Of a stretch of 30,316 nt of DNA, positions 10,911-20,145 are shown piece after piece. Made by a program: the position numbers and the translations under genes. The notes under the pieces were generated by a model. The model saw nothing but the letters and a program-made list of their open reading frames with translations, was not told where the DNA came from and searched no databases. Within the stretch, counting starts at the first letter, position 1, and each line of letters begins with the position of its first letter. Source of the stretch: Azolla pinnata (Eukaryota; Streptophyta; Polypodiopsida; Salviniales; Salviniaceae); NCBI GenBank assembly GCA_037176905.1, contig JBBBWG010024890.1, forward strand, positions 41,530-71,845. Direction: 5' to 3'.

Positions 10911-11841
10911 GTCTCCCCCACCATGAAGGACCGCCGCCCCCGAGCTTCGTCCTGCTTCTTCTTCTTCCTCGTCGTCGTCGTCGTCTTCTTCTGCTTCCTG
11001 CTTCCTGCTTCTTGCTTCCTGCTTCCTGCTTCCTGCGTCTTGCTTCTTGCAGCTGCTTCTTCGTCTGCTTCCTCTGTTCTAAATCTGAGAGCTTGACTTG
11101 GAGATGAAAAATGAAACTCTTTGCTTAACTTACTGTTGTTGTTGTTCAGGGCAGAACACACACCAAAAGAAAAGACTCTTTTAATTGCGGTTGATGTCGT
11201 TATATTGGTCGCTAAGTCTTGAACCGGTTCCATCGATGCCTCGTAAAACGATCGTAGAAACGAATCGATCCATCGGACCGATCAGCCGGCGTTCCGGCCG
11301 TGGCTAACCGATTCCGGCTGTTTCCAATTCGCCTCACGCAACGCGATCAGCAAGCTGCAAGCTCATCAAACCAAGGGTCTAAATGATCGACATAAGTTCC
11401 GCGGAAATCAACAGCCAAAGACCCCCTTCAGTGCAGCATTAGAACTAGAATTGTCTTGTCTTTGATCATATACTTAAATTGTATAGATTCTCGGCTTAAT
11501 AATCTAGACTCTTGCCGAGAAACAGGGCACTGCAAAAAACCGGGCTGTAGTACGCTATGGATCGCTCCTGCAACGAATCAGGTTTGTCGGGCCCCCGTCC
11601 CCTCTGATTTCCATCCCTTCTGTTGCTTCTTCCTCCTCAAACCCTTCGCCATTCCAGGTCTTGCGCAGGTCATGCTGCTTGACCACCCACTTCATCGCAT
11701 GCTGCATCCTTGCGCTTCGCCTCGTTCTGGGCTGTGCTCGGTGAAGGCGGGTTGTCCCATCCTTGCCTTAGCTTGCCCATCATCGACAATGCTTCAATCA
11801 GATGTAGAACTGTGCTTGATGGGTTTCGATCGGTCGTCGCG
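10911..11841. other. Divergent intergenic region (TPR <- -> PPR)
   Basis: About 930 bp between two divergent start codons, so it should carry both promoters. The middle (about 11220-11350) is GC-rich with several CGATCG/CGATCC and CCGG steps. No clear TATA box was assigned. The ORF at 11456-11875 opens at TTG, is not in the PPR frame and is not supported. Confidence 0.6.
10992..11050. repeat. CTTCCTG heptamer repeat
   Basis: About eight imperfect CTTCCTG/CTTCTTG units lie 80-140 bp upstream of the TPR start codon, in its likely leader or core promoter. Pyrimidines are on the plus strand. Confidence 0.85.
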
Positions 11842-14484
11842 ATGCTATGTGGAAACAAGGATCGGTTTGGTTTAGCACTGGCCTATGGGCTCTGCAGTTC
11901 AAGTAATGCCATGGCAGCGGCGAAAGCATTGTCATCGAAAATTCCTCCCACAGCTCTGCAAGTAAGCGCTTGGCCTCCATGGGATCCAAAGCATGCCCTT
12001 TCGATGCTGGTGGGCCTCGCCGGAAAAAGAGATTTGCCACGAACAAGAAAAGCATATGTTCTTGTCATCGAAAGTGGACTTGATCCTATTGATGTTTTGA
12101 CCAATCATTTCATCCGCCTCTTTACTGAATGTGGGAGCCTGCAGGATGTCAGCACGATCGTCTGCAGGGCTCCAAATATGTCTGTCTATACATGGCAGGC
12201 TATAATTTCAGCACATTCCTCTCTTGGAGAGCCTATCAAGGCACTCGAATTGTATAACATCATGCAACAGACAGGTGTAACACCAGACAGAGTAGTCCTT
12301 GTATGTGTCCTCAAGATTTGTAGTATACTTTTTGATGCAGAGAAGGGCAGATGTGTACACGATGACATCGTGAGAAATCATTTTGAATCAGATGCCTATG
12401 CGCAGACCAGCTTGATCAATATGTATGGAAAATGTGGATATCTGGCAGAGGCATGGAAAGTGTTCGAGAACACTCAAACCAGAGATGTTGTTATGTGGGG
12501 TGCAATTATCTCGGGGTATAGTGAGCATGAGCACCCAATTGCTGTCCTTGAGATTTTTGAAATGATGCTAGAAAATGGCATTCCTTCAGATAGGGTCACA
12601 TTCTCATGTGCCCTGAAAGCTTGTGGTAATCTAAATATGATGAGTCAAGGGAATTTACTGTATAACTTGATCCTTAGACAAGGGCAAAATACAGACATTA
12701 TTGTCAACAGCAGTGTGGTTGACATGTATGCAAAATGTGGGAATCTAACAGAGGCAAAGAATGTTTTTGAATCTATGCCTGCCAGAGATGTTGTATCTTG
12801 GAGTGCTATCATCAGCGGATTTACTGAATGCAACGAGGGATTTCTCGCTCTTGAAGCCTATCAGGCTTTTCTTCAGGAAGGGTTAAGACCAGATGCGATA
12901 ATGTTTTTGTCTCTCGTGAAGGCATGCGGTGAGCTATTAGCATTTAATTTTGGAGTGTTGATTCATGATCAGATTATTAGGAGTAGCTTAGAGTCAGAGG
13001 TGGAAATTGCTAATTCTTTAATTGGCATGTATGCTAAATTTCGACTCCTTACATGTTCAAACAGAGTATTTGAAAGATTGCGTAATCTTAGTTGTGTGGT
13101 GTCATGGGATCTTATTATTGCAGCCCACACCCAAAATGGCCGAGCCCATACTTCCCTTAAATTATTTGAAAGGATGTTGTGTCATGGTGTGATGCCTGCA
13201 AGATCTACATATTCATATGTGTTGAAAGCTTGTGCTGAGACCAAAATTATAGATTTCGGAAGGGGCGTGCACAAATGTATCGTGGCCGCAGGGCTGGAAT
13301 GGGATAAAACGATAGGAAATTCCTTGATTATTATGTATGGCAATTTAGGACATGCAGATGAGGCATGTAAAATTTTTGATGGATTATTGCATCCAGATGT
13401 TGTGTCGTGGAGCGTCTTAATTGCAAGTTATGCTGAGGCTGGTCTTGGCCTCTGTGCTCTTAACTGTTTTGGGAAAATGCAAGACTCTGGTATTGAAGGA
13501 GACAAATATACTTTAACATCAGTGCTTCAAGGTTGTGGCAGCTTGGGATCTGTTGATATGGGTAGGGTTTTCCATGATCAGATTATTCAAAGTTGTACTG
13601 AAATAGATAACGTGGTCAAAGGAGCTCTGATTGATATGTACGTGAAATCTGAAAGCCTTGAAGATGCAGGCAAGGTATTTGGGGAGGGTATTAATTGTGA
13701 CATAGTCTCATGGAATACTATGATCGAAGGCTACGTTCAGCATGAACAAGCTCATTTGGCCCTCAAGTTGTACAACAAAATGCAAGATCAAAATATCCTT
13801 CCTGAATCTTCTACATTCATATCTATTTTGAGAGCATGTGGTGTTATTGGAGCAGAAGTCCAAGGGAAAATCATTCACTCAGAGATAATAAAAAATCAGC
13901 TTGAGTTAGACATTGTGATTTGTAACACGTTGATTGATATGTATGGTAAGTGTGCACATTTTAATGAAGCAAGGAAAATACTTGGGTGTTTGCCAAATCA
14001 GAACGTTGTGTCATGGAACGCTATGATTGCCGGATATTCGCAACATGGGCTCTCTAGAAATGCCTTGGAATGTTTTGAAGGAATGTTGCGGCAAGGCTGG
14101 AAGCCAAATGCAAGCACATACACTAGCATACTTGGAGCTTGCAATCATGCATGTGAAATAAAGCTAGCACTTCAACATTTCATGTCTATGACAGAGGAGC
14201 ATGGAATAAGGCCCACGTTAGAGCATTTTGACTGTGTGATTGATCTGCTGGCTCGTTCAGGTTTCCTTGAGGAGGCCGACAGGCTCCTTCAGTCAATGCC
14301 CTTTTTCCCAGACAGTTTTGCATGGTCGTCATTGCTTTCTGCGTGTAAAGTCTATGATAATATTGATGTTGGAAGGCATTGTTTCCAAAATATAGCTAGT
14401 ATGAATCCTACCAATGCAGCTAGCTATATGCTTATGTCAAATATATATGCTAACGTTGAGATACTTGAAGGATGTACAGATTAG
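11842..14484 (+). CDS. PLS-class pentatricopeptide repeat protein, C-terminally frameshifted in the E region
   Basis: One exon. The first in-frame ATG after the upstream stop (11680) is at 11842, giving 880 residues. Such proteins bind single-stranded RNA in plastids or mitochondria for splicing, stability or editing. Seen: nearly the whole protein is P/L/S repeats. Typical elements are LINMYGKCGYLAEAWKVFE, VVDMYAKCGNLTEAKNVFE, DVVSWSAIISG, DIVSWNTMIEGY and NVVSWNAMIAGYSQHG, with about seven VVSW-type motifs spaced ~100 residues apart. An E-type motif starts near FAWSSLLSACKVYDNIDVGRHCF and reads to SYMLMSNIYANV. It then diverges and stops at once (EILEGCTD), while frame +2 continues the expected E-like helix. 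There is no DYW domain. The N-terminus lacks an obvious strong targeting signal, so the compartment is not determined. The repeat style resembles fern PPR genes. Confidence 0.92.
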   Translation: MLCGNKDRFGLALAYGLCSSSNAMAAAKALSSKIPPTALQVSAWPPWDPKHALSMLVGLAGKRDLPRTRKAYVLVIESGLDPIDVLTNHFIRLFTECGSLQDVSTIVCRAPNMSVYTWQAIISAHSSLGEPIKALELYNIMQQTGVTPDRVVLVCVLKICSILFDAEKGRCVHDDIVRNHFESDAYAQTSLINMYGKCGYLAEAWKVFENTQTRDVVMWGAIISGYSEHEHPIAVLEIFEMMLENGIPSDRVTFSCALKACGNLNMMSQGNLLYNLILRQGQNTDIIVNSSVVDMYAKCGNLTEAKNVFESMPARDVVSWSAIISGFTECNEGFLALEAYQAFLQEGLRPDAIMFLSLVKACGELLAFNFGVLIHDQIIRSSLESEVEIANSLIGMYAKFRLLTCSNRVFERLRNLSCVVSWDLIIAAHTQNGRAHTSLKLFERMLCHGVMPARSTYSYVLKACAETKIIDFGRGVHKCIVAAGLEWDKTIGNSLIIMYGNLGHADEACKIFDGLLHPDVVSWSVLIASYAEAGLGLCALNCFGKMQDSGIEGDKYTLTSVLQGCGSLGSVDMGRVFHDQIIQSCTEIDNVVKGALIDMYVKSESLEDAGKVFGEGINCDIVSWNTMIEGYVQHEQAHLALKLYNKMQDQNILPESSTFISILRACGVIGAEVQGKIIHSEIIKNQLELDIVICNTLIDMYGKCAHFNEARKILGCLPNQNVVSWNAMIAGYSQHGLSRNALECFEGMLRQGWKPNASTYTSILGACNHACEIKLALQHFMSMTEEHGIRPTLEHFDCVIDLLARSGFLEEADRLLQSMPFFPDSFAWSSLLSACKVYDNIDVGRHCFQNIASMNPTNAASYMLMSNIYANVEILEGCTD

Positions 14485-14505
14485 AGAAAAAAGGAAATTC
14501 ACAGC

Positions 14506-14690
14506 CATGAAGTATGAGGTTGTTTAGCAGACACAACCACCTTTTTTTCCATGAAGTATGAGGTTGTTTAGCAGATTCAGCGACCTTTTCTTTCATGAAG
14601 CATGAGGTTGTTTAACAGATTCAGCGACCTTTTCTTTCATGAAGCATGAGGTTGTTTAACAGATTCAACGACCTTTTCTTCCATGAATAT
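14506..14690. repeat. 44-bp minisatellite, four copies
   Basis: Units start at 14506, 14550, 14594 and 14638, each exactly 44 bp, and a partial fifth starts at 14682. Core: CATGAAGYATGAGGTTGTTT followed by a TCAGCGACCTTTTCTTT-like half. The first copy is the most divergent. It includes the out-of-frame remainder of the PPR C-terminus and its stop (14525-14527). Confidence 0.95.
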
Positions 14691-15663
14691 TCAGAAACTT
14701 ATTGTGAAGTAAAATCTCTCTCCTGAATTTACACAGCATACAAAGCTAGTAGTGAAACATATCAATAACCAAGCTGACTTTGCACTGAATTTGCAGTCAA
14801 GCTTCACTTAAGTTGAAAGTGCAGCTTAAAAAATATTGAAATATTGAAATTGGCAGCTAAAGTGAATTTACATGTTTCAACGTGCAACCATAGTCACATA
14901 TAATGTTTGATGTGCGAAAAGAGCGCAGGTATTTGTTGTATTTTCTTGGAGAGTTTAGTAGTGGACAGTGTCTTCACAAAACATTTTCCTGCAACTTAAG
15001 ATCTGGGTTATGCTCTTTCAGAGGATCCACCATATTGTCCAAAGCTAACAAACGCTTCTAATCAGTAGAGCTGGATCAAGGAACCAGCGATTAAGCAGAG
15101 AGAAACCATATAGTTTCATATAGCAATGCAGATTCAGTTGTGAATTAACACGACTGTTTCACAAACTTAGATCTGGTAATGTATTTTACTAGGGTCCCTT
15201 CCCAAAGTCACCTTGCATTTGACATTTTGGGGTCTCATACAATCACATTCCAAAAAGTTCCTGAATGGAGAGGATTGAATGCACCAAGGTTAAATAGTTA
15301 CATCAACGGGCTTACTACCATATTTCTAGAAACAAACTAGCAAGCATGTAATAGCAATTTTAACCAGTAAAACAAAGAATCATAGTAAAGAGACTCGTTC
15401 ACAAATATGAATAATGAAATCAAAAATATTTTGAGGTAAACAAAAAAAGTGTTAAAACGCTGACAAAGCAGCAGCCTTTTTGTCTTCAAGAAGGAAAATT
15501 CTGACCCTCAAAGCAGATATCCAGAAAGTTTCAGAAATCTACACTAATAGTGTTTTCGCATACTACGTTCATACGCTTGGCTCAGTTCTTAATCTTCCTT
15601 TTATCTCATCTGTTGATTCTAAAATACGTAATCATCTCATGTAATGGTTTGATTAAACATCTT
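14691..15663. other. Convergent intergenic region (PPR -> <- calnexin)
   Basis: About 970 bp of AT-rich unique sequence between two converging genes, presumably both 3' UTRs. A short GAAATATT duplication lies at about 14831-14849. No coding exon was recognised. Confidence 0.6.
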
Positions 15664-17625
15664 TTAAGTCTCTCGGCGGCCCTTGCTCTTACGTTGGCGT
15701 GGGGCAGGGGCATCTCCTTCAACACCTGCAGCGTCTACTTCATCCTTCTCCTTTCCTTTATGTTTCTCTGATTTCTCGCCATTTGTGGTCTCATCATCAG
15801 CCGGAGTTAAATCCTCCTTCTTGGCCTTTCCAGATGATGCCTGCATGACACAAGGGACATACAGCTTTCATATTTGCATACTACAATTTTAGTCACTCGC
15901 TCATAAACCAAACAAGGATTTGTTTTTAACCTTTTTGGATGCTCCTTTCTTATTCTTGCCTCCACCCAACAGAGCCCTCAACACAAGAACCACTAGCAAG
16001 AATGCAGCACCGCCTACTGTGCTCAATGTCACAATAGCGTTTTCTTCAGCTTTTTCAATGAACTCCTGCAAAAGGTGTATAAATAGCATATGTTATAATA
16101 CAAATCTACAATGATGTTCTCAAAGTTACTTCAAACTCTTGTAACACATATACATAGTCAATACATGTAAACACGTGCACTTTCAAACCACAATGATTTC
16201 TAACATACCACAATCTTCACACGATATGGTTCTAGTTGTGGGATCTCAGCAATCTTGTACAGGTACTTGAAGACAGCCTCCTGCAGTCCAAAGGCCAGAT
16301 AAGAATATATGTATATATAGACACTATTTTTATTCAAAACATAAAATTTGCATAATGAATAGCCCCAAATTAGGCACTCATATCGGCACATTCTATTCAA
16401 AAAACCCAACAACTGCATTCATTACCTTTACTTGGACAAACAGGCCTGATTTTGCATCCTCCTCAGCTTCTTCAGTCTTCTGTTGTGACTTCTCAGCATC
16501 ATATTTAGCTTTCCATTGTGTTTCCCTGTACTCTTTGGCCAATCCCTCATCATTTGTCACAAGAACATTGTCAAATAGAAGACCATCCTGCATTGTCCAG
16601 ATCTCAATGGCGATACCAGTGATGGCCTTGAGATTAGGCTTATCCAGGTGGAAATACTCAGGGTTTGGAATGTCCCGAGCTTTCCAGATACCTTTGTAGG
16701 CAGGATTGTCAATCATGGGAGCATACCATTTGCCCTTGTAATCAGGATTCTTCTTCATTGGCCTCTTCCATTCTCCACAGCCAGGACCATCCACACATCT
16801 AGGGTTCACAACCTTCGGAGCTTCCCATTCACCATCCTCATCATCATCCCAATCTTCAGGCTTCACAGCCTCTTCATCATCGATCTCTTCGGGCTCATCA
16901 TCCAACCACCCCTCAGGCTTGGTGGCTTCTAGGTCCTCGATTTCAAAAGGTGCATCTTCATCCCAATCCTCAGGCTTGGTAGCTTCCGGGTCAGGGATCT
17001 TAGCTCTCTCATCCCAATCCTCGGGCTTCTTATCCTCGGGATCAGGAATGGTCTTAGGGGGCAAAACAGGCGGGTCGAAATCAGATGACAGGAGATTGGC
17101 AGATTTCTTCTCCTGGCCATCGATGAGGATCGACAGCGTGTTGTTGGGGTAGATGACGGCAGTGTAGACATGGGTGAGCTTGTCGTTGATGGGGGAGGGA
17201 GGGAATTTGAGATGATGCTCTTTCACTTCACCTGTAACAGGGTGCTTGTGCCTGAAGATGAAGTGGACCTTGTTGGTGGATCCGCATTTGTCTGGACCAA
17301 ACATGATGGAGTAAGGGGCATCATTGTCGAGCTGCTCAGGGCTCCACCCTTCGCGCTGTGCTTCAAGGAACTTCAGATAAGAACCTCCGCACTCGATACC
17401 ATTCTGCAGCCTCAACTCATACTGCAGCACGACCGGCTCTTCTTTGAACTCAACCGGCTCGTCGAGAAGCGTGGCTATGCCATACTTCCTTGCCTTCTCG
17501 CTCACCAGGAGCCCATAGTTCTCATGCCCTTGGCTCTTTTCGTGTTTCCAAACGCCTGAGAGGGGGAGAAAGAAAAAACAAAACAAACCAAAGCAAGACG
17601 GAGAGAGGGGGGGATCAAAACCCAT
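15664..17625 (-). CDS. CNX: Calnexin (ER lectin chaperone), N-terminus atypical
   Basis: Model: exons 17625-16426, 16280-16209, 16065-15931 and 15840-15664, giving 527 residues. Calnexin holds monoglucosylated glycoproteins in the ER membrane during folding. Seen: lectin domain from GVWKHEKSQGHENYGLLVSE, YSIMFGPDKCG and HHLKFPPS with cysteines C79/C114. The P-domain (~193-325) has four IPDPEDKKPEDWDE-type and four GEWKRPMKKNPDYKG-type repeats. After EIWTMQDGLLFDNVL come a transmembrane helix (~435-457) and an acidic/basic cytosolic tail ending KGRRET. Odd: the conserved first segment (YESFDEPF...RW) before GVWKH is not found anywhere upstream. The sequence just 5' of the conserved acceptor-like CTCAG/GC reads through in frame from ATG 17625, giving 23 residues with a hydrophobic core (CFGLFCFFFLPLSG). 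Either this is a replacement signal peptide or exon 1 is missing. Confidence 0.9.
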
Positions 17626-17691
17626 AGCTGGACAGATGTAGACTTGAAAGAATCGCAAAAACTGGTAGATACACAGATCTGAAGCGTGGCA

Positions 17692-17694
<3 letters not shown>

Positions 17695-17765
<71 letters not shown>

Positions 17766-17770
17766 AGAGA
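17695..17770. repeat. GA/CT dinucleotide microsatellite
   Basis: About 30 GA units (CT on the calnexin strand), interrupted by GGGAGAGG near the right end. It lies 70-145 bp upstream of the proposed calnexin ATG, between a TATA-like element and the start codon. Confidence 0.97.
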
Positions 17771-17779
17771 GTATATAAG
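17771..17779 (-). promoter_or_regulatory. CNX: TATA-like element (TTATATAC) upstream of calnexin
   Basis: On the minus strand TTCTTATATACTCTCT precedes the CT repeat. Initiation about 30 bp downstream would fall in the CT tract. The first ATG after that is the proposed calnexin start at 17625. The core TATATA is symmetrical and also reads as a TATA on the plus strand, so direction is not proven. Confidence 0.4.
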
Positions 17780-18045
17780 AACCTGAGCGCGTTCTCAGCT
17801 TCGTCGCAAGCAAGCGCGATTTCAGATCTGTCTGCTCCAGCCATGGCGAAAGAAGGAAGAAGAAGACGACGAAGACGACGACGACGGAGGAGGTTGAAGG
17901 ATCAAGGGAAGAAGGAAATCGAGGAGCGTCGTCGTTCAGGGCGTGGCATTCTTCGGCGCTCGCAGAGGACTCGAGCTCTTCTTCTCTGTGTGTGTGTTTC
18001 TCTCTGTGTGTGCTCCAGTGAAGCACTCTTATGGATGCGATGGAT

Positions 18046-18815
18046 GCACATGCATGTGCATGCATGTGGCATGTGCATGTGTGGATGCATGTGTGCATGC
18101 GGCATGTGTGCATGTGTGCATGCGCATGAGCGGGTGCATGTGCGGATGCATGTGTGTATGTGGTATGTGGTATGTGGCATGTGGCATGTGTGCATGCATG
18201 TGTCAGGATGTATGTTTGTGCATGTGTGGATGCATGTGTGCATGTGGCATGTGGCTTGTGTGCATGCATGCGTTTGGCCAGGATGTATGTATGTGCACGT
18301 GTGGATGCATGTGTGCATGCGGCATGTGGCATGTGTGCATGCATGTGTTGACCAGGATGTATGTATGTGCATGTGTGGATGCATGTGTGCATGCATGTGT
18401 TTGACTAGGATGTATGTATGTGCATGTGTGGATGCATGTGTGGATGTAGTGGCATGTGGCATGTGTGCATGCATGCGTCTGGCCAAGATGTATGTATGTG
18501 AACGTGTGGATGCATGTGTGCATGTGGCATGTGGCATGTGTGCATGTGGCATGTGGCATGTGTGCATGCATGTGTCGGACCAAGATGTATGTATGTGCAT
18601 GTGTGGATGCATGTGTCGGACCAAGATGTATGTATGTGCATGTGTGGATGCATGTGTCCGACCAGGATGTAATGTGCATGTGTGGATGCCTGTGTGGATG
18701 CATGTGTCTGGCCAAGATGTATGTATGTACATGTGTGGGTGCATGTGTGCATGTGGCATGTGGCATGTGTGCATGCATGTGTCTGACCATGATGTATGTA
18801 TGTGCATGCATGTCG
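18046..18815. repeat. TGCATGTG-rich minisatellite with higher-order units
   Basis: About 770 bp built from TGCATGTG, TGTGGATGCATG and GGCATGTG words. A recurring RAGATGTATGTATG / AGGATGTATG header appears near 18202, 18281, 18354, 18407, 18486, 18583, 18625, 18664, 18714 and 18789, so units vary from about 39 to 97 bp. The sequence is mostly alternating purine-pyrimidine. Long ORFs on both strands here (for example 17843-18973 +, Met/Cys/His-rich) are products of the repeat. Confidence 0.95.
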
Positions 18816-18829
18816 CTGATGGGGTCTGG

Positions 18830-19576
18830 AATCTGGAATCTGTCAAGTCCGAGAAGGGGTCTTCTGGAATCTTCTGGATGCATTGCCTGGATTTGATCAT
18901 GGGGTGCAAACAGATCTACATATGCGATCATGTGGATGGATCTATAAACTCTACCCCAAACCTCCTGCTCTAGCTTCCTCCTCTTGTTTTTCCGATAGAA
19001 ACCAGATACGAAGCTGGTATATCTTGAAGATTCGTTTTTTATCAATCGTCGACGCTCTGCAGTCAGTTGGGATGCATCTGCATTGATAGCTCTAGGTCAA
19101 AATCAGATCTGTTTCCGTACACACTTGGAACAGAATGAGCCATCGGCCGATGATTGATGGCAGTAAGGATTAGCATCGACACTTACACATCACGGAGTAT
19201 CGATTAAAACAAAAAAACAAGCGATGTGATAAGACGAAGCTTTTGATTAATAGTATTTATCTCATTTGATCGATTATTGTAATGACACGTTGAAATTAAC
19301 TAATCGTGGCGACAAACGTGGCACGTAATCATCCTCATCATGTTTGTATGGGGCTTCCACATACCAACACCTTGTGACGGTTGAGATGCCAACGCCGAAT
19401 TTATCTCAAATTACATGAGTCAACAAATTCGTCAACCAAACAATTAATCTCCTAATTAATTCGAACCCGAGAAAACTCTACTTCTCTTTCCTCGCATCAA
19501 CTTTCGAACAGTTTTTTTTTAATCAAATCTGTATCGTGACTTTTTACTAGTACGGATGATGTGATTCATGTTGTAG
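18830..19576. other. Interval upstream of the calnexin minisatellite, no gene seen
   Basis: Unique AT-rich sequence. I searched it on the minus strand for a calnexin signal-peptide exon (a YESFDEPF-like segment ending in phase 1 before GT) and did not find one. A cluster of ACGTG/CCACG words lies at 19303-19329. Confidence 0.55.
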
Positions 19577-19888
19577 TTATTCTATTGTTTGACTGGTACT
19601 TAATTGAATACGATTCGAATGAGGAGCAGTTCGATTAACTAACTTATTGATTAGTTCATCTACTGATGCATCAAATGATACCTTGAAAATTTTGGGCATC
19701 AAAACCGTGATTACAATAGAAAACTTAGTGTCAGATAATAATTTAAGACAGTTTTGAGCGTATTGAGCTGCCATTTCTAGCCCAGTTGATGATTCTAGTT
19801 GCAGCATACTTGATCTTATTGTCTTTCCCAACTCTTTGAGACCCATCTCCTTAATGATTTCCATTTCAACTTGGTGTTTGCAAAACAT
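19577..19888 (-). CDS. Unassigned small ORF or exon (103 residues)
   Basis: An open frame from ATG 19888 to TAA 19577; it stays open upstream to 19954 without an ATG. Composition looks protein-like, with amphipathic helix sequence (GLKELGKTIRSSMLQLESS, then EMAAQYAQNCLKLLSD), and the frame is long for such AT-rich DNA. I do not recognise the family. It lies about 260 bp downstream of the CFAP99 stop on the same strand. It could be a separate small gene, the terminal exon of something else, a decayed gene fragment, or chance. Confidence 0.3.
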   Translation of the reverse strand: MFCKHQVEMEIIKEMGLKELGKTIRSSMLQLESSTGLEMAAQYAQNCLKLLSDTKFSIVITVLMPKIFKVSFDASVDELINKLVNRTAPHSNRIQLSTSQTIE

Positions 19889-20145
19889 ACGAGAAATTGT
19901 TAGCTGCTTTTCGAATCTTGAAAACTCAAAAACGCCCTTTCTTGAAAAAAACACAAAATAGTAAGATGTCGGAGGGGAATCAAGAGGTGTGCTAAAGATT
20001 TCCTTATAGAACTCTTTGCATTCTTTATGTACAAACTACACAACAAGGACTCTTGAGAGTAATCTCACATCCCATCATACCAGAATTCATTGGACATGAT
20101 GAATGTCAATTGTTAAAATACAAGTTATTGATTCTCAAAACCATT

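Noticed and set aside
10408..11096. Plus-strand ORFs over the TPR gene
   Set aside because: Antisense shadows of a GC-rich CDS. They break into low-complexity sequence at the pyrimidine repeat.
11710..11841. 44-residue extension of the PPR protein
   Set aside because: It begins at a TTG, not an ATG. The first in-frame ATG after the stop at 11680 is 11842, unless an unseen upstream exon exists.
17784..17844. MAGADRSEIALACDEAENALR as calnexin exon 1
   Set aside because: Its donor (CTCAG/GTTC) leaves the wrong phase for GVWKH, it has no hydrophobic signal, and it bears no likeness to the calnexin N-terminus.
17843..18973. 376-codon plus-strand ORF starting in a strong ATG context
   Set aside because: After a poly-Arg start it is almost wholly TGCATG repeat, giving Met/Cys/His/Val runs. 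Equally long ORFs exist on the opposite strand of the same repeat.
17902..19045. Long minus-strand ORFs rich in His/Thr/Ile
   Set aside because: They are products of the minisatellite in other frames. None carries the missing calnexin segment.
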